Shown: positions 8,078 to 18,233 of the stretch, one piece after another
Layout: each line of letters begins with the position of its first letter
Position numbering within the stretch: the first letter of the stretch is position 1
DNA from: a virus
Strand: one strand, 5' to 3'
IMG/VR virus record: IMGVR_UViG_3300030390_002078
Coordinates: 706-32,572 of that record
DNA: 31,867 nucleotides
Position numbers and translations under genes: made by a program
Notes under the pieces: model-generated
Told to the model about the DNA's origin: nothing
Database searches by the model: none
Seen by the model: the letters and a program-made list of their open reading frames with translations, nothing else

Positions 8078-9199
8078 ATGGCATTATTTAAAGGCACACA
8101 AGAACAGTATTACGGTTTTAACAGTTTTAAAGTAACTGGTTCTACAACAAATTCATTTACTTTAGACTATCCAACACTACCATCTAGCATTAACGAGTTT
8201 CAAGTGTTTTTAATTGGTACTGTAAACGGTGTTACTAAAACATCTAGAACGTTAGCATCTGTATACAATGTAACAATATCAAGTTACACTGCGTCTACTG
8301 GTGTTTTGATTTTAAGCCATCAAATACCTTTAACTACAATTGTTGAGGTTATATTAATAACACCTAATCTTGGAAATTATCAATACATAAAACTAGAAGA
8401 CTTAGTAAATAACTTTATGGTTGGTTACACTGGTGAAGACAAAATAATAAACAGAGCTAAAAGAACTGATATAATTTTTCATGCTAAAAGAGCAATACAA
8501 GAATTTAGTTACGATACTTTTAAATCTACAAAGTCTCAAGAGATAGAAGTGCCACCTTCTTTAACTATGGCACTACCACACGATTACGTTAACTATGTTA
8601 AAATAATGTTCACTGATGATGCTGGTAATTTTAGGCCTTTAACACCCACTAGACACACTGGCAACCCAATAGATATTTCTCAAGATGGATCGTTTGAATA
8701 TATGTTCAATGATGATGGTACATTATTAACAAATCCAGACTCTACAACAAAAACAAGAAGAAAAGCACATGACCCTTATACTACTCAACAGACATCTGCA
8801 GATCATGATGTTGAAATACACGAGATTAGTTTTGGTGGAAGATACGGATTAAACCCAGAGCTAGGAGGGTTAAACGGAGATTACTATATTGATGAAGTCC
8901 AAGGTATTATAAACTTCTCATCTAATATAACAGGTAAAATCGTAGTGCTAAAATATATAAGTGATGGCTTAGGTACTGATGCTGAAATGATAGTGCATAA
9001 GTTTGCTGAAGAAGCGGTGTACAAGTGTATAGCACATGCTATTTTAGCAACAAAAATGAATACACCTGAGTATTTAGTAGCAAGATATAAAAAAGAAAGA
9101 AGAGCAGCTTTAAGAACAGCTAAGTTAAGACTATCTAATTACAAGTCTGAAGAGCTACAACAAACAATGAGAGGAAAGTCTAAGCAAATAAAACACTAA
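8078..9199 (+). CDS. Tail tubular / adaptor-like protein with extra N-terminal beta domain
   Basis: This 373-residue protein appears to have two parts. Residues about 110-373 look like a tail adaptor of the kind placed between connector and tail nozzle (compare T7 gp11 or P22 gp4, by role): VGEDKIINRAKR-like helices (here YTGEDKIINRAKRTDIIFHA), then LPHDYVNYVKIMFTDDAGN, and a long C-terminal helical bundle including VARYKKERRAALRTAKLRLS. Residues 1-105 are all beta (GSTTNSFTLDYPTLPSSI, VFLIGTVNG) and resemble the small beta-sandwich at the base of T7-type tail fibres, so the N-terminus may dock a fibre or decorate the tail. It is in the same frame as both neighbours, with only TAA plus one codon at each junction (TAAGATATG before, TAATATATG after), which suggests strong translational coupling. 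Role is inferred. Confidence 0.72.
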   Translation: MALFKGTQEQYYGFNSFKVTGSTTNSFTLDYPTLPSSINEFQVFLIGTVNGVTKTSRTLASVYNVTISSYTASTGVLILSHQIPLTTIVEVILITPNLGNYQYIKLEDLVNNFMVGYTGEDKIINRAKRTDIIFHAKRAIQEFSYDTFKSTKSQEIEVPPSLTMALPHDYVNYVKIMFTDDAGNFRPLTPTRHTGNPIDISQDGSFEYMFNDDGTLLTNPDSTTKTRRKAHDPYTTQQTSADHDVEIHEISFGGRYGLNPELGGLNGDYYIDEVQGIINFSSNITGKIVVLKYISDGLGTDAEMIVHKFAEEAVYKCIAHAILATKMNTPEYLVARYKKERRAALRTAKLRLSNYKSEELQQTMRGKSKQIKH

Positions 9200-9202
9200 T
9201 AT

Positions 9203-12200
9203 ATGCCGGAATTAAAAAACGTGTTCCATGCTGGTAAGATGAACAAAGATCTTGACGAGAGATTAATACCAAATGGACAATACAGAGATGCTTTAAACAT
9301 AGATATTTCATTTTCAGAATCTAGCGACGCTGGTTCTGCTCAAAACTCGTACGGTAATATTGAAAAGTCCGACCACAACATTACAGGCGCTAAGTGCATA
9401 GGTTCTTTAATAGATAAAGAAAACCAAAATGTAATATGGTTTATATCTGGAACAAGTGTAGATGCTATTGCTGAATACAACCCTTTAACTGGTGTTGTTG
9501 TTCCAGTTTTAGTAGATACTAATAAAGGTTCTAGCTCTGCTTTTTTAAACTTTAACAATGACTTTTTAATCACAGGTGCAAACGTGATTGATGAGTTATT
9601 ATTTTTTACTGACAATAGTTCAGAGCCTAAAAAGATAAATATCAGTAGAATGAAAAACGGTTCTACTAACTTCTCTACAACAACAAAATACCAAAACTCA
9701 GACGGTACATATACTAGCAATGTTTACGAAGAGCTAATAACCGTAATTAAAAAATATCCTTTAAATGCGCCAAAGGTTAAACTTGAATCTTCTATAAGAG
9801 AAGGTAATGTTAAAGGTATATCACGAACTTCTGGAAACACTGCTTATGTAGAATCTCCTTCTATATCAGAAGCTGACTTAAATTCTCAAGACGTTTTAAC
9901 ATCTAATATATATGCCTCCACATCAGGTGGTGCAAACATACTTAATATAACAGACTCTAACTATATAGAAAGAGTTAGCGCTAACTTCCCTGTTGATGGT
10001 AACGCTAGTAATATAATTTCTTTTTCAACTACAAATTTTACAACAGGAAGTGCTTATAAAAAATGGAGAGCTATAGAACCTGGCATGAAAGTTGCTATTA
10101 GTGAAAACGGAGCAGGAACATTTGTAGAGCCAAAAAGATACCACACTGTTAAAACAGTAGACTGGTTAAATCATACTATAACCGTAGATACTAAGAGTTT
10201 TGTTACAAACCCATTAAACAGCACAAAGGTAAGAATAGGCCATTGGTCAGAACCTTATAATAACGATTATTTTTGGGCTTATAGAGACAGTAGTGGTAAT
10301 ACATTAAAAAAACCTATAGGAACATCATCAAGTGTTAAAACTGATTTAGATGGTAACATATTAAAAGATGGTGGTATACTAGCGGATGGAACAGGTTTTG
10401 ATATAGCTTTAACAGGGTCTGATGCTACAGCCGGTTCTGGTCAACTGCAATATGGAACAGGTTGGAGTTACAACTCTGGCACAAAAACTTACAGCTATGA
10501 TGGTAGTGGGTCGTCAAGTCAAAGATACCCTAAAGTAACTAAATCTACAGACTTGTTAGAAGGCCATATTTACCAAATGAAAGCTACTATCACAATAACA
10601 ACAGCAGGTATTATAGGTTTTTTATCAAAAAATAGTAATTTAAACCAAACGGTATATAACGGTTTAAATGGTAATGAAACTAGAAGATATGAAGTTGGTA
10701 CTCATGAAGTAAGTATAAAATGGAAACAAAAAGTTAGTGGAGACAACGGTATGTTAGCATTGTTTGGATTGACTACGACAGTTGGTAGTATAAAGATTAC
10801 TGAAATAAATTGTTTAACCAAAGCAAGGCCTGTAAAAATACAACCAATTACTTTTTTAGGTAATACTTCTTATGAGGTTAATGATATAATAAACTTACAA
10901 GCTGATGATGTTACAGCAGAAAATCCAGACAGTGATAAGTTTGTAGACATAAGTCTTAAGCTTAGTAAAAAAATAAGAAAAGTTAATGGAAAAATAATTT
11001 CAAGTTCTCACTCAAACGCCACTGGTTCTGGGGTTGTTGGAGATGAAAAAATAACTGCGGGTGATTTCTCATCACTAACTTCATGGCACACTGGTATTTC
11101 AGGAACTACAGACGTTGGAACTTCTAGCGCTGGGTTTTTTGTTGATGCAGGAACTTTAACTTCAAACTCCACGGAAGGTTACATTAGAAACGTTTTAGAT
11201 GAAGTTTTAGTTGCTGATGAGGTATATAGATTAACTTACACGGTTACAGCAATTGAAGGTGAAGGTGCACTTAAATTAATACTAGGAACAGAAGACGCAT
11301 ATATTGGTGATGACTTAGACAAAGGTCATTCAAACCACTTGTTATTACCATCATCAGCAACTGGTACATTTAACGTGTATTGGAAACAAAAGTCACTTGC
11401 AAGAGGAGCTTTTAGTTTAACAGAGTTAATGTTTTACAATAACAGTGCTTGGAATGGCAATATAGACAATGTTAGTGTTAAAAAAGTTACTGGTAACACT
11501 ACAACTACTTGTGGTGTCATTGGGACTAATGATAACGGTAGACAAGCATTTGAAGCTGAAATTTTGTCTATAGATGATTCTATAATAGGTAATATTGGAT
11601 CTTTAAGCTTTACTTCAAGAAGAACTCAACCAGACGCTATATATGAAAAAGAATTTGCAAGGTTTTCTTATAGGTGGAAGTACATGGACAATCAATACTC
11701 AGCAATATCGCCTTTTACTGAAGTTTGTTTCTTACCAAAAAATGAAGAAGGTTATAGCTATGATTCTAAAGACGGTTATAACAAATCAATGGTCAATGAT
11801 GTTAGAAGAATAAATTTATCTGGCATAAGCTCAATGCCTGAAGATGTAAAATCTATAGATATACTTTATAAAAAATCAAATGCAACAAATGTATACATAG
11901 TTAGAACTGTAGAGAATAAAGACTTTGAAGAGTTAAAAACAAAAGACTCTATAGTTATAACATCTGAAGAAATAAAATCTTTACTTCCAGAAAACCAAAT
12001 GCTAAGGCCATACGATAATGTACCTAGAAAAGCTTTGTCGCAAGAGGTAACTGCTAATAGGTTAATGTACGGTAACTACTTGCAACAATACAATTATTTT
12101 AATACACCAGCTGAATTTAAAGTAAAAATAAACAGCTTTGATGTTGGAGATGGTCCTTTAAGATCTTTAAAATCTATTAGAGATTATCAAGTTGGTGTTG

Positions 12201-15200
12201 TATTTTTAGATAGCTATGGTAGACAATCACCTGTTTTTACAGATGAAACGGGAATTATAAGGTTAGATCAGTCAAAAGCAAAAACATCAAACAGAATACA
12301 ATGCTCTTTAGTTTCTCCAACGCCAGAATGGGCTACTCATTATAAGTATTATATAAAAGATTCTTCTAACGAGTATTACAATTTAGCTATGGATCGTTTT
12401 TACAGTGATATTGAAGATCAAAACGTTTGGATTTCTTTTCCTTCTTCTGAGATTAACAAGATAAATGAAAATGATTATATTGCTATAAAAAAAGAACATG
12501 ACACTGAAAATGCGGTAGACGTTCCATCAGGTGCAACAATAAAGTATAAAGTTTTAGACAAGCAGGCAGAACCACCAGAACACATAAAGTTTAAAATGAA
12601 ACAAATTGGAGAAAGTAATGATAAAACTACTTTTTCTTCAGGACGTGTTGTTTTAGACACTGACTCAAATTCAGCAAAAAATGCAAAATATGATTTACAA
12701 CTTTCTGGTTACCCAGCACAAGGAAAATCTAGTTTTTCAATAAGTGCTTTTGATCTTAAAGATGATGCAGAGTTTTTAGATGAGTTAGAATCTTATATAA
12801 CTCACACTGGTGTTTGGTATGATGTAGAAAATAGATTTTTTGACATTACATCAAAACTAAATGGTAGTGTTTCTGAAAAATACGAATTAACAAATATATA
12901 CAAAAAAACTATAATAAACAAACAAAGCTCTTCTAATAAAGCACATGGAGTTACTCCTCACAGAAACCTTTGTTTTAAAGCAGAAGGAACAACCTCATCT
13001 TCAACTTTTACTGTTGACACATCATCTCCTTCAGCAACTTCTAAAAGCGCTTTAACTGATATAAATTCTTTATTGCTTATCCAAGTTGGTATGAGAATTA
13101 CTGACAGTGAAAAGTCAGGTAATTTTACTAAGCGTGGTCAGGTTGTTTTAGTTACAGATGTTAACGCAGGGACTGGGGTAGTAACGTTAAGTGAGTCTAT
13201 ATTAATAAATGACGGAGAAGAAATAATCATGAAAGATGCTGTTGATGTTTATTTGTTTAAAACAAAAGAACCTTTTGGCGCTGATATAGGTTTTTTAGGA
13301 CAATCTCCTCAAGCTACAAAAATAGAATTAATAGACATAGCTACAACGTCTTATAGCGAAAGCAGCACGGTATTGCCAAACCCACAAGACTTAAATTTAA
13401 AGCTTACATTTTTCAAACAAACAACTGATGGTTTTGGTGAAGAATTTAAAGGTAAGTTTTTTATTAAAACAAAAAGAGACGCTATATTAAATGATTTTAT
13501 TTACAAATCTCAAAGCTCAATAAACACTTTTAAAAGTAAAGATTCTGCTCCGGTTTACTATGCTCAGTCATGGCTTTTAGACCAAGGAGATAGCGATGCA
13601 ATTATTCCAGACACAAATCTTTCAACTTCTAGTGATTATATAAAAGAAATATTAGATATACCTATAAACACAAACCCTTACGAATCTACTGACGGTCACG
13701 GTGATCAAGTTACTATTAATTTAAAAAACGCTACTAAAAAATTTGGGTATTTTGATGGTTCCAACACTAGACTTATTGCTAATACTGCGAATGGTAATGG
13801 TTTTTGCTTAAACCCAGAAACAGCACCAATATCCAGCGGTAAGGTTGATTACGCTGCTACTGTTATGTTAAATGGAACTGCCACAAGAATAAAGTTTGGT
13901 GGTGTTACAAGAGGTATTTTAAACAGTACTATTTATACTGGCATGGATTCAATAAATGGCTACAGCATGAAAGAGTTAGACTATGGCACTCCTATAAACT
14001 CTGGTGGAGTTTCAAACCCATCTGTGTGTATTGATCAAAGTGTTGGTTTTAGAGTTATAGATAAAACCGGAACAACTTGTCGTGGAGCTGTGCCATACGT
14101 TGGAGATGGTTGGCAAATTGGTAAGACTTTTTGCACTTTTAAGTTTTTTGGATTAGAAAGAATGTCGGCAACAAAAGGTAATTTAGGTAACTTATATAAT
14201 TTTTACAAATATTTAACAACACCTGGGCAAACCTTTAGGTTTACAAAAGATCCTACAAATACTGTTTATATAATAAGACAGTGCGAGACTTTTGAAGCTG
14301 TTAACACTACTTGGGGAGTGGGTAGAACAGAAATGAAGATAGAGAAAAATGACAGATCTGACATACCTTATTATGACCAAGCTGTTGGCGTTCAAATACA
14401 ACTAGACAAAGGTATAGTTTGGAGTCCTTTTGATGAAATTGACAACCAATCTTTACCAGCTATATCAAACTTAGAGCTAAGCTCTGATTCTTATGCTACA
14501 AATAAAACTTTTACATCTGCAGAGGCAAAATCTAATAGTGAAAAAGTTGCAAAAAGAAACGCTAGTGTTTTCTCTGCTTTTGAAGTTGATTTTGGTGAAG
14601 TAGCAATAAGTAGTAACACGCCTGCTGTTTTTGAAGTTTTACCAAAAGAAAAAACTGATTTAGAATTATTTTACGAAACTCCTAGCACAAAGATGATTGT
14701 AAAAGATGGTATGAGTGTTGAGACAAGTTATAGAACGGTAAACGGAGAAAACCCACTAGATGTAAACGCTGTTGTAAGCAAAGACACGTTGTCACAGGGT
14801 AATATTTTTCAAATAAAACCTTCTTTTGTAAATCAAATAGTTCCTGCTGGAGAAACTGTTACTGTTTTTAAGAAAGATCAAAACGGAAACGTTGTTTACA
14901 AAGATGATTTTGTTTTGTCACAACCACTATTAACATCAAGTAGTTCTCAATTAACTGTTGCTAATAATTTTCAAGCTGTTGGCAACGATATTTATAACGT
15001 TATTGATGCTACTTCTGAAACTAAAAACTTAAACTATTTTAATTGCTTTAGTTTTGGTAATGGAGTTGAGTCTAACAGGTTGTTTGATGATTACAATGCT
15101 GTAACTATTGACAAAGGTCCTAGGGTTTCTACTATACTAAATACTGATTACAAAGAAGAGCGTAAAAAAAATGGATTAATATATTCTGGTATATATAACT

Positions 15201-16501
15201 CTAAGTCTAGTTTTAACAACTTAAACCAATTTATACAAGGTGAAAAAATAACTAAAGATTTAAACCCTGATTATGGGTCCATACAAAAACTATTTACAAG
15301 AAACACAAATGTAATTGTTCTTTGTGAAAACAAAACTTTAAAAGTTTTAGCTAACAAAGATGCTTTGTTTAATGCTGACGGTAATCCTCAGCTAACAGCC
15401 ACAAACAAGGTTTTAGGTCAAGTTGTACCATTTGTTGGTGAGTATGGTATTTCTACAAACCCAGAGTCTTTTGCTTCTTATGGTTATAGATGTTATTACA
15501 CTGATAAAAAAAGAGGTGCTGTTATTAGACTTTCTGGAGATGGCATAACTAACATATCAGAAAAAGGTATGTCTAAATTCTTTAGAGAAAACTTAGATAA
15601 CTCTTTAAAAGTTTTAGGTTCTTACGATTCTTTAAAAGATAATTATAATGTTACTTTAAATAATAACACTGTAAGTTTTACTGAAAAAACAAACGGATGG
15701 GTTAGTTTTAAATCTTTTATACCAGAACAAGGCTTATCAATACTAAATTCTTATTACACTTTTAAAAACGGTGAGATATACATGCATAATGAGTCTTTAG
15801 CTAGAAATAATTTTTACGGAACTTCTTACGATTCTACTGTTAAATTAATTTTTAATGGCGAACCAGATACTGTTAAAGATTTTAAAACTATAAGCTATGA
15901 AGGTGATGCTGGTTGGGTTGCTGATTTAATAACAACAGATAAAGAAAGCGGAAGCGTGCCAAGCTTTATAGAGAAAGAAGGTAAATACTTTAACTTTATA
16001 AAAGGAACTAAAATAAATAATGATGTTGATTTGTTAAAAACTCAAGGTTTAAATGTTCAAGGTATTGGAAAACCGTCTACTGTAACTTTAAATGGAAACG
16101 TTAGAAGTTTTACTCACACTATTACAGCTTTAGATATAGCTTCAAACACAGAACCTAAAAAATGGATAATAAACAATTCTGAAACTAGTTCTACGTCTAC
16201 TAGTAATAAAATCAAGTTTAATCAAAAAATTACAAATACAGGAAATACAGTTAGAAGTTTTTATATTCACCCTCAAGTAAACAAAGGTATTGCTTGGAAG
16301 CTAGATAACAATGACTTTACGTTTTCTTTTACAGAAAACCCATCAATACCTAATTTTTCAGGATCTGTTACAACAGAAATGGTTGGTGATAAAGTTAAAG
16401 TTTCAGTATCAATAACAACAGGTGGAAGTACATACCCGCAATCAAACACAAGATCAGTGTTAACAATAACAGCTGGATCAGCTTACCAAGAACAAATATA
16501 A
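9203..16501 (+). CDS. Giant tail protein (tail nozzle / stabilization type), 2432 aa
   Basis: This very large protein probably forms the distal tail tube. Residues 11-30 are GKMNKDLDERLIPNGQYRDA, a highly distinctive N-terminal motif that I associate with the large tail/stabilization proteins of marine podoviruses (functional analogues of T7 gp12 and P22 gp10). Residues about 394-535 and 611-757 look like two tandem carbohydrate-binding-like beta-sandwiches; the second closes with IDNVSVKK, typical of such modules. Small beta modules starting with a Gly-Met turn lie at about 290-345 and 1290-1344. Residues about 1990-2133 contain CYYTDKKRGAVIRLSGDGIT and look like propeller-type blades. The rest is mostly beta and Ser/Thr/Asn-rich. 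There is no signal peptide. It follows the 373-aa gene in the same frame and ends one base before the next ATG. T7 gp12 is about 800 residues, so this version is roughly three times larger. Confidence 0.8.
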   Translation: MPELKNVFHAGKMNKDLDERLIPNGQYRDALNIDISFSESSDAGSAQNSYGNIEKSDHNITGAKCIGSLIDKENQNVIWFISGTSVDAIAEYNPLTGVVVPVLVDTNKGSSSAFLNFNNDFLITGANVIDELLFFTDNSSEPKKINISRMKNGSTNFSTTTKYQNSDGTYTSNVYEELITVIKKYPLNAPKVKLESSIREGNVKGISRTSGNTAYVESPSISEADLNSQDVLTSNIYASTSGGANILNITDSNYIERVSANFPVDGNASNIISFSTTNFTTGSAYKKWRAIEPGMKVAISENGAGTFVEPKRYHTVKTVDWLNHTITVDTKSFVTNPLNSTKVRIGHWSEPYNNDYFWAYRDSSGNTLKKPIGTSSSVKTDLDGNILKDGGILADGTGFDIALTGSDATAGSGQLQYGTGWSYNSGTKTYSYDGSGSSSQRYPKVTKSTDLLEGHIYQMKATITITTAGIIGFLSKNSNLNQTVYNGLNGNETRRYEVGTHEVSIKWKQKVSGDNGMLALFGLTTTVGSIKITEINCLTKARPVKIQPITFLGNTSYEVNDIINLQADDVTAENPDSDKFVDISLKLSKKIRKVNGKIISSSHSNATGSGVVGDEKITAGDFSSLTSWHTGISGTTDVGTSSAGFFVDAGTLTSNSTEGYIRNVLDEVLVADEVYRLTYTVTAIEGEGALKLILGTEDAYIGDDLDKGHSNHLLLPSSATGTFNVYWKQKSLARGAFSLTELMFYNNSAWNGNIDNVSVKKVTGNTTTTCGVIGTNDNGRQAFEAEILSIDDSIIGNIGSLSFTSRRTQPDAIYEKEFARFSYRWKYMDNQYSAISPFTEVCFLPKNEEGYSYDSKDGYNKSMVNDVRRINLSGISSMPEDVKSIDILYKKSNATNVYIVRTVENKDFEELKTKDSIVITSEEIKSLLPENQMLRPYDNVPRKALSQEVTANRLMYGNYLQQYNYFNTPAEFKVKINSFDVGDGPLRSLKSIRDYQVGVVFLDSYGRQSPVFTDETGIIRLDQSKAKTSNRIQCSLVSPTPEWATHYKYYIKDSSNEYYNLAMDRFYSDIEDQNVWISFPSSEINKINENDYIAIKKEHDTENAVDVPSGATIKYKVLDKQAEPPEHIKFKMKQIGESNDKTTFSSGRVVLDTDSNSAKNAKYDLQLSGYPAQGKSSFSISAFDLKDDAEFLDELESYITHTGVWYDVENRFFDITSKLNGSVSEKYELTNIYKKTIINKQSSSNKAHGVTPHRNLCFKAEGTTSSSTFTVDTSSPSATSKSALTDINSLLLIQVGMRITDSEKSGNFTKRGQVVLVTDVNAGTGVVTLSESILINDGEEIIMKDAVDVYLFKTKEPFGADIGFLGQSPQATKIELIDIATTSYSESSTVLPNPQDLNLKLTFFKQTTDGFGEEFKGKFFIKTKRDAILNDFIYKSQSSINTFKSKDSAPVYYAQSWLLDQGDSDAIIPDTNLSTSSDYIKEILDIPINTNPYESTDGHGDQVTINLKNATKKFGYFDGSNTRLIANTANGNGFCLNPETAPISSGKVDYAATVMLNGTATRIKFGGVTRGILNSTIYTGMDSINGYSMKELDYGTPINSGGVSNPSVCIDQSVGFRVIDKTGTTCRGAVPYVGDGWQIGKTFCTFKFFGLERMSATKGNLGNLYNFYKYLTTPGQTFRFTKDPTNTVYIIRQCETFEAVNTTWGVGRTEMKIEKNDRSDIPYYDQAVGVQIQLDKGIVWSPFDEIDNQSLPAISNLELSSDSYATNKTFTSAEAKSNSEKVAKRNASVFSAFEVDFGEVAISSNTPAVFEVLPKEKTDLELFYETPSTKMIVKDGMSVETSYRTVNGENPLDVNAVVSKDTLSQGNIFQIKPSFVNQIVPAGETVTVFKKDQNGNVVYKDDFVLSQPLLTSSSSQLTVANNFQAVGNDIYNVIDATSETKNLNYFNCFSFGNGVESNRLFDDYNAVTIDKGPRVSTILNTDYKEERKKNGLIYSGIYNSKSSFNNLNQFIQGEKITKDLNPDYGSIQKLFTRNTNVIVLCENKTLKVLANKDALFNADGNPQLTATNKVLGQVVPFVGEYGISTNPESFASYGYRCYYTDKKRGAVIRLSGDGITNISEKGMSKFFRENLDNSLKVLGSYDSLKDNYNVTLNNNTVSFTEKTNGWVSFKSFIPEQGLSILNSYYTFKNGEIYMHNESLARNNFYGTSYDSTVKLIFNGEPDTVKDFKTISYEGDAGWVADLITTDKESGSVPSFIEKEGKYFNFIKGTKINNDVDLLKTQGLNVQGIGKPSTVTLNGNVRSFTHTITALDIASNTEPKKWIINNSETSSTSTSNKIKFNQKITNTGNTVRSFYIHPQVNKGIAWKLDNNDFTFSFTENPSIPNFSGSVTTEMVGDKVKVSVSITTGGSTYPQSNTRSVLTITAGSAYQEQI

Positions 16502-16502
16502 C

Positions 16503-17819
16503 ATGTCAGGAATATTAAAAATATACAAAGAAAAGGCTACTGTTAAATTGTCAACAACTGCAACTGCTTTAGCTACTGTAACAGGAACTGTGCATTATAT
16601 GACTACTAGTAATCCACAGATAATTGCTGGTCAAACTCTTAGTGTTCATCAAACAATAAAAGTATTAAGTGTTGTTAGCGAGTCTTATAATGGCGCTAGG
16701 AGATCAAAGGTTACTCTAAATGGTAGTTTAACTATAAATGCAAATACAGCTCTAACATTTACTAGTAATGATAATACTTTTTCTACAGAAGGTAGAGTTG
16801 GAGAGGTTAGCAATTTTAAAATAACAGTGGATAGAATTACTGGTAGTATATTAAGCCCAAAACCTACGCTAAATTTTAGTGATGTGTATAGCATTAGTAG
16901 TTACAAAGTTGTAAGCTCTGATACTTTTGAAAACACAACAGAGCTTATAAGAAGAGAATACAATGTTACGTATGTAGTTCCTTTAAAAAAATCTTATAAT
17001 AAAGATATATTAAACTTAAAAGTTTCAACTATAATAGACGAAACCGGTGTTAACAACCAGATTTTTGGATATGAACTTTTAACAAACCCTCCTGGTCAAA
17101 ACATAGAAAGTCTAACAGTTAAAAAGTCTTCATTTTTAAAAGACTTAACTAGCATTAGCTTTCCTTCTAAAAGAAATATAAATAAAAAAGCAGAAACTAG
17201 ACTATTGGTAGTTTACGGAGATCCAGGCGTGACGTTTAAGCTTGGTGTTGTTTCTAATGTTATACCTGTAACTAGCAATAGTTCCGCTCAAACAAATCAA
17301 ACTACTTTGTCAATGGGAAATGGCTCAAACACTGCTGTTGCTAAAATTAACAAAGGTATGACCATAACATCGACAACATCTTCAAGCGTAAGCGCTGGTC
17401 TTAAGGTTAAAAGCACTAGTGGTACTAACGTTGTTGTTTCTACAGCTCAAAGTCTTGCTGCTAATGAACAAATTAGCTTTGGTCATGTGTTGGTTGCTGC
17501 AAACACAATTAAAACTATAGATGAAAATGGTATACATGCTGAGTATGTAACATTTCCTAAAAACATTAGTACTGCAAATATAACCTTTACTATCACTCTT
17601 ACGCAACATTCAAACTTTTCTTTTATAGGATTTGATTCGCCAGAAACTTTAAGTATTGTTTCTTTAGCAGTGCCAATAGCTGTACCTGCTTACGTAACTT
17701 CTACGGATCGAAGAACTACCTCTTCAAATCAACAACCATCAACCAGCGTTGTATCTACTGGTAGCGGTACGGTTGTTAACAACTACGCAACTACAAATAA
17801 TACTAATTTAGGATTTTAA
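16503..17819 (+). CDS. Beta-rich tail-associated protein of unknown function
   Basis: I do not recognise a named family. The 438 residues are almost entirely beta-prone and rich in Thr, Ser, Asn and Val, with little Cys or Trp, as in tail-surface or fibre proteins. Two copies of a small module are visible at about residues 37-89 (IIAGQTLSVHQ to NTALTF) and 279-328 (INKGMTITSTTSS to NEQISF); related copies occur in the preceding tail protein. The last 50 residues are low-complexity Thr/Ser/Asn (TSSNQQPSTSV, NNYATTNNTN), probably flexible. The ATG lies one base after the preceding TAA. A role as an accessory tail or receptor-contact protein partnering the 2432-aa protein is plausible from context and shared modules, but no binding motif proves it. 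Confidence 0.72.
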   Translation: MSGILKIYKEKATVKLSTTATALATVTGTVHYMTTSNPQIIAGQTLSVHQTIKVLSVVSESYNGARRSKVTLNGSLTINANTALTFTSNDNTFSTEGRVGEVSNFKITVDRITGSILSPKPTLNFSDVYSISSYKVVSSDTFENTTELIRREYNVTYVVPLKKSYNKDILNLKVSTIIDETGVNNQIFGYELLTNPPGQNIESLTVKKSSFLKDLTSISFPSKRNINKKAETRLLVVYGDPGVTFKLGVVSNVIPVTSNSSAQTNQTTLSMGNGSNTAVAKINKGMTITSTTSSSVSAGLKVKSTSGTNVVVSTAQSLAANEQISFGHVLVAANTIKTIDENGIHAEYVTFPKNISTANITFTITLTQHSNFSFIGFDSPETLSIVSLAVPIAVPAYVTSTDRRTTSSNQQPSTSVVSTGSGTVVNNYATTNNTNLGF

Positions 17820-17829
17820 ACAATAAAAC

Positions 17830-18192
17830 ATGGCAACAATAAGTTTATCATTTGACAACCAAGTAAATGTTTCTGTATCAGAAAATGCAAATGCTGCTTC
17901 GTACGACTCTGTTTTTATGAAGTCATCTGATGATAGTATTCATTATATAGGTGATGTTACAGGAATATCTGCGGATAGAAAAACAATAACAATAACTATA
18001 GATGCTAATTCAAACCCACAAATACCAGCTGCTGGTGCTCCAAGTAGTGATTATGTGTTTTTTGTTAAAAAAGCAGATGTTTCTAACGCAAAACTTACAG
18101 GTTACTACGCTGAAGTTGACATGAAAAATAATTCTGCACTTAAAGCAGAACTGTTTGCTGTTGGCTCAGAAATAGCTATAAGTAGTAAATAA
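17830..18192 (+). CDS. Small conserved tail-associated protein, 120 aa
   Basis: This short acidic protein has an N-terminal beta region (ISLSFDNQVNVSVSENANA), a second beta segment (KTITITIDANSN) and a conserved-looking end, LTGYYAEVDMKNNSALKAEL followed by FAVGSEIAISSK. Similar small proteins ending in a GSEI-x-SSK-like motif are familiar to me from structural regions of marine phages, including myovirus-like ones, so it is probably a virion or assembly component. No signal peptide, membrane segment or catalytic motif is present. It begins 10 bases after the preceding stop, with an A-rich leader (CAATAAAAC), and is followed by a 41-base spacer, the longest gap between genes after the two terminator regions. 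Its exact role is unknown. Confidence 0.7.
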   Translation: MATISLSFDNQVNVSVSENANAASYDSVFMKSSDDSIHYIGDVTGISADRKTITITIDANSNPQIPAAGAPSSDYVFFVKKADVSNAKLTGYYAEVDMKNNSALKAELFAVGSEIAISSK

Positions 18193-18233
18193 CACATATA
18201 AGGTGTAATTATAAATAAACAATACAATACATT

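Noticed and set aside
18193-18233. Promoter in the 41-base spacer before the 251-aa gene
   Set aside because: No TAnnTTTG-type or TATAAT/TTGACA pair with proper spacing was seen; only AT-rich leader.
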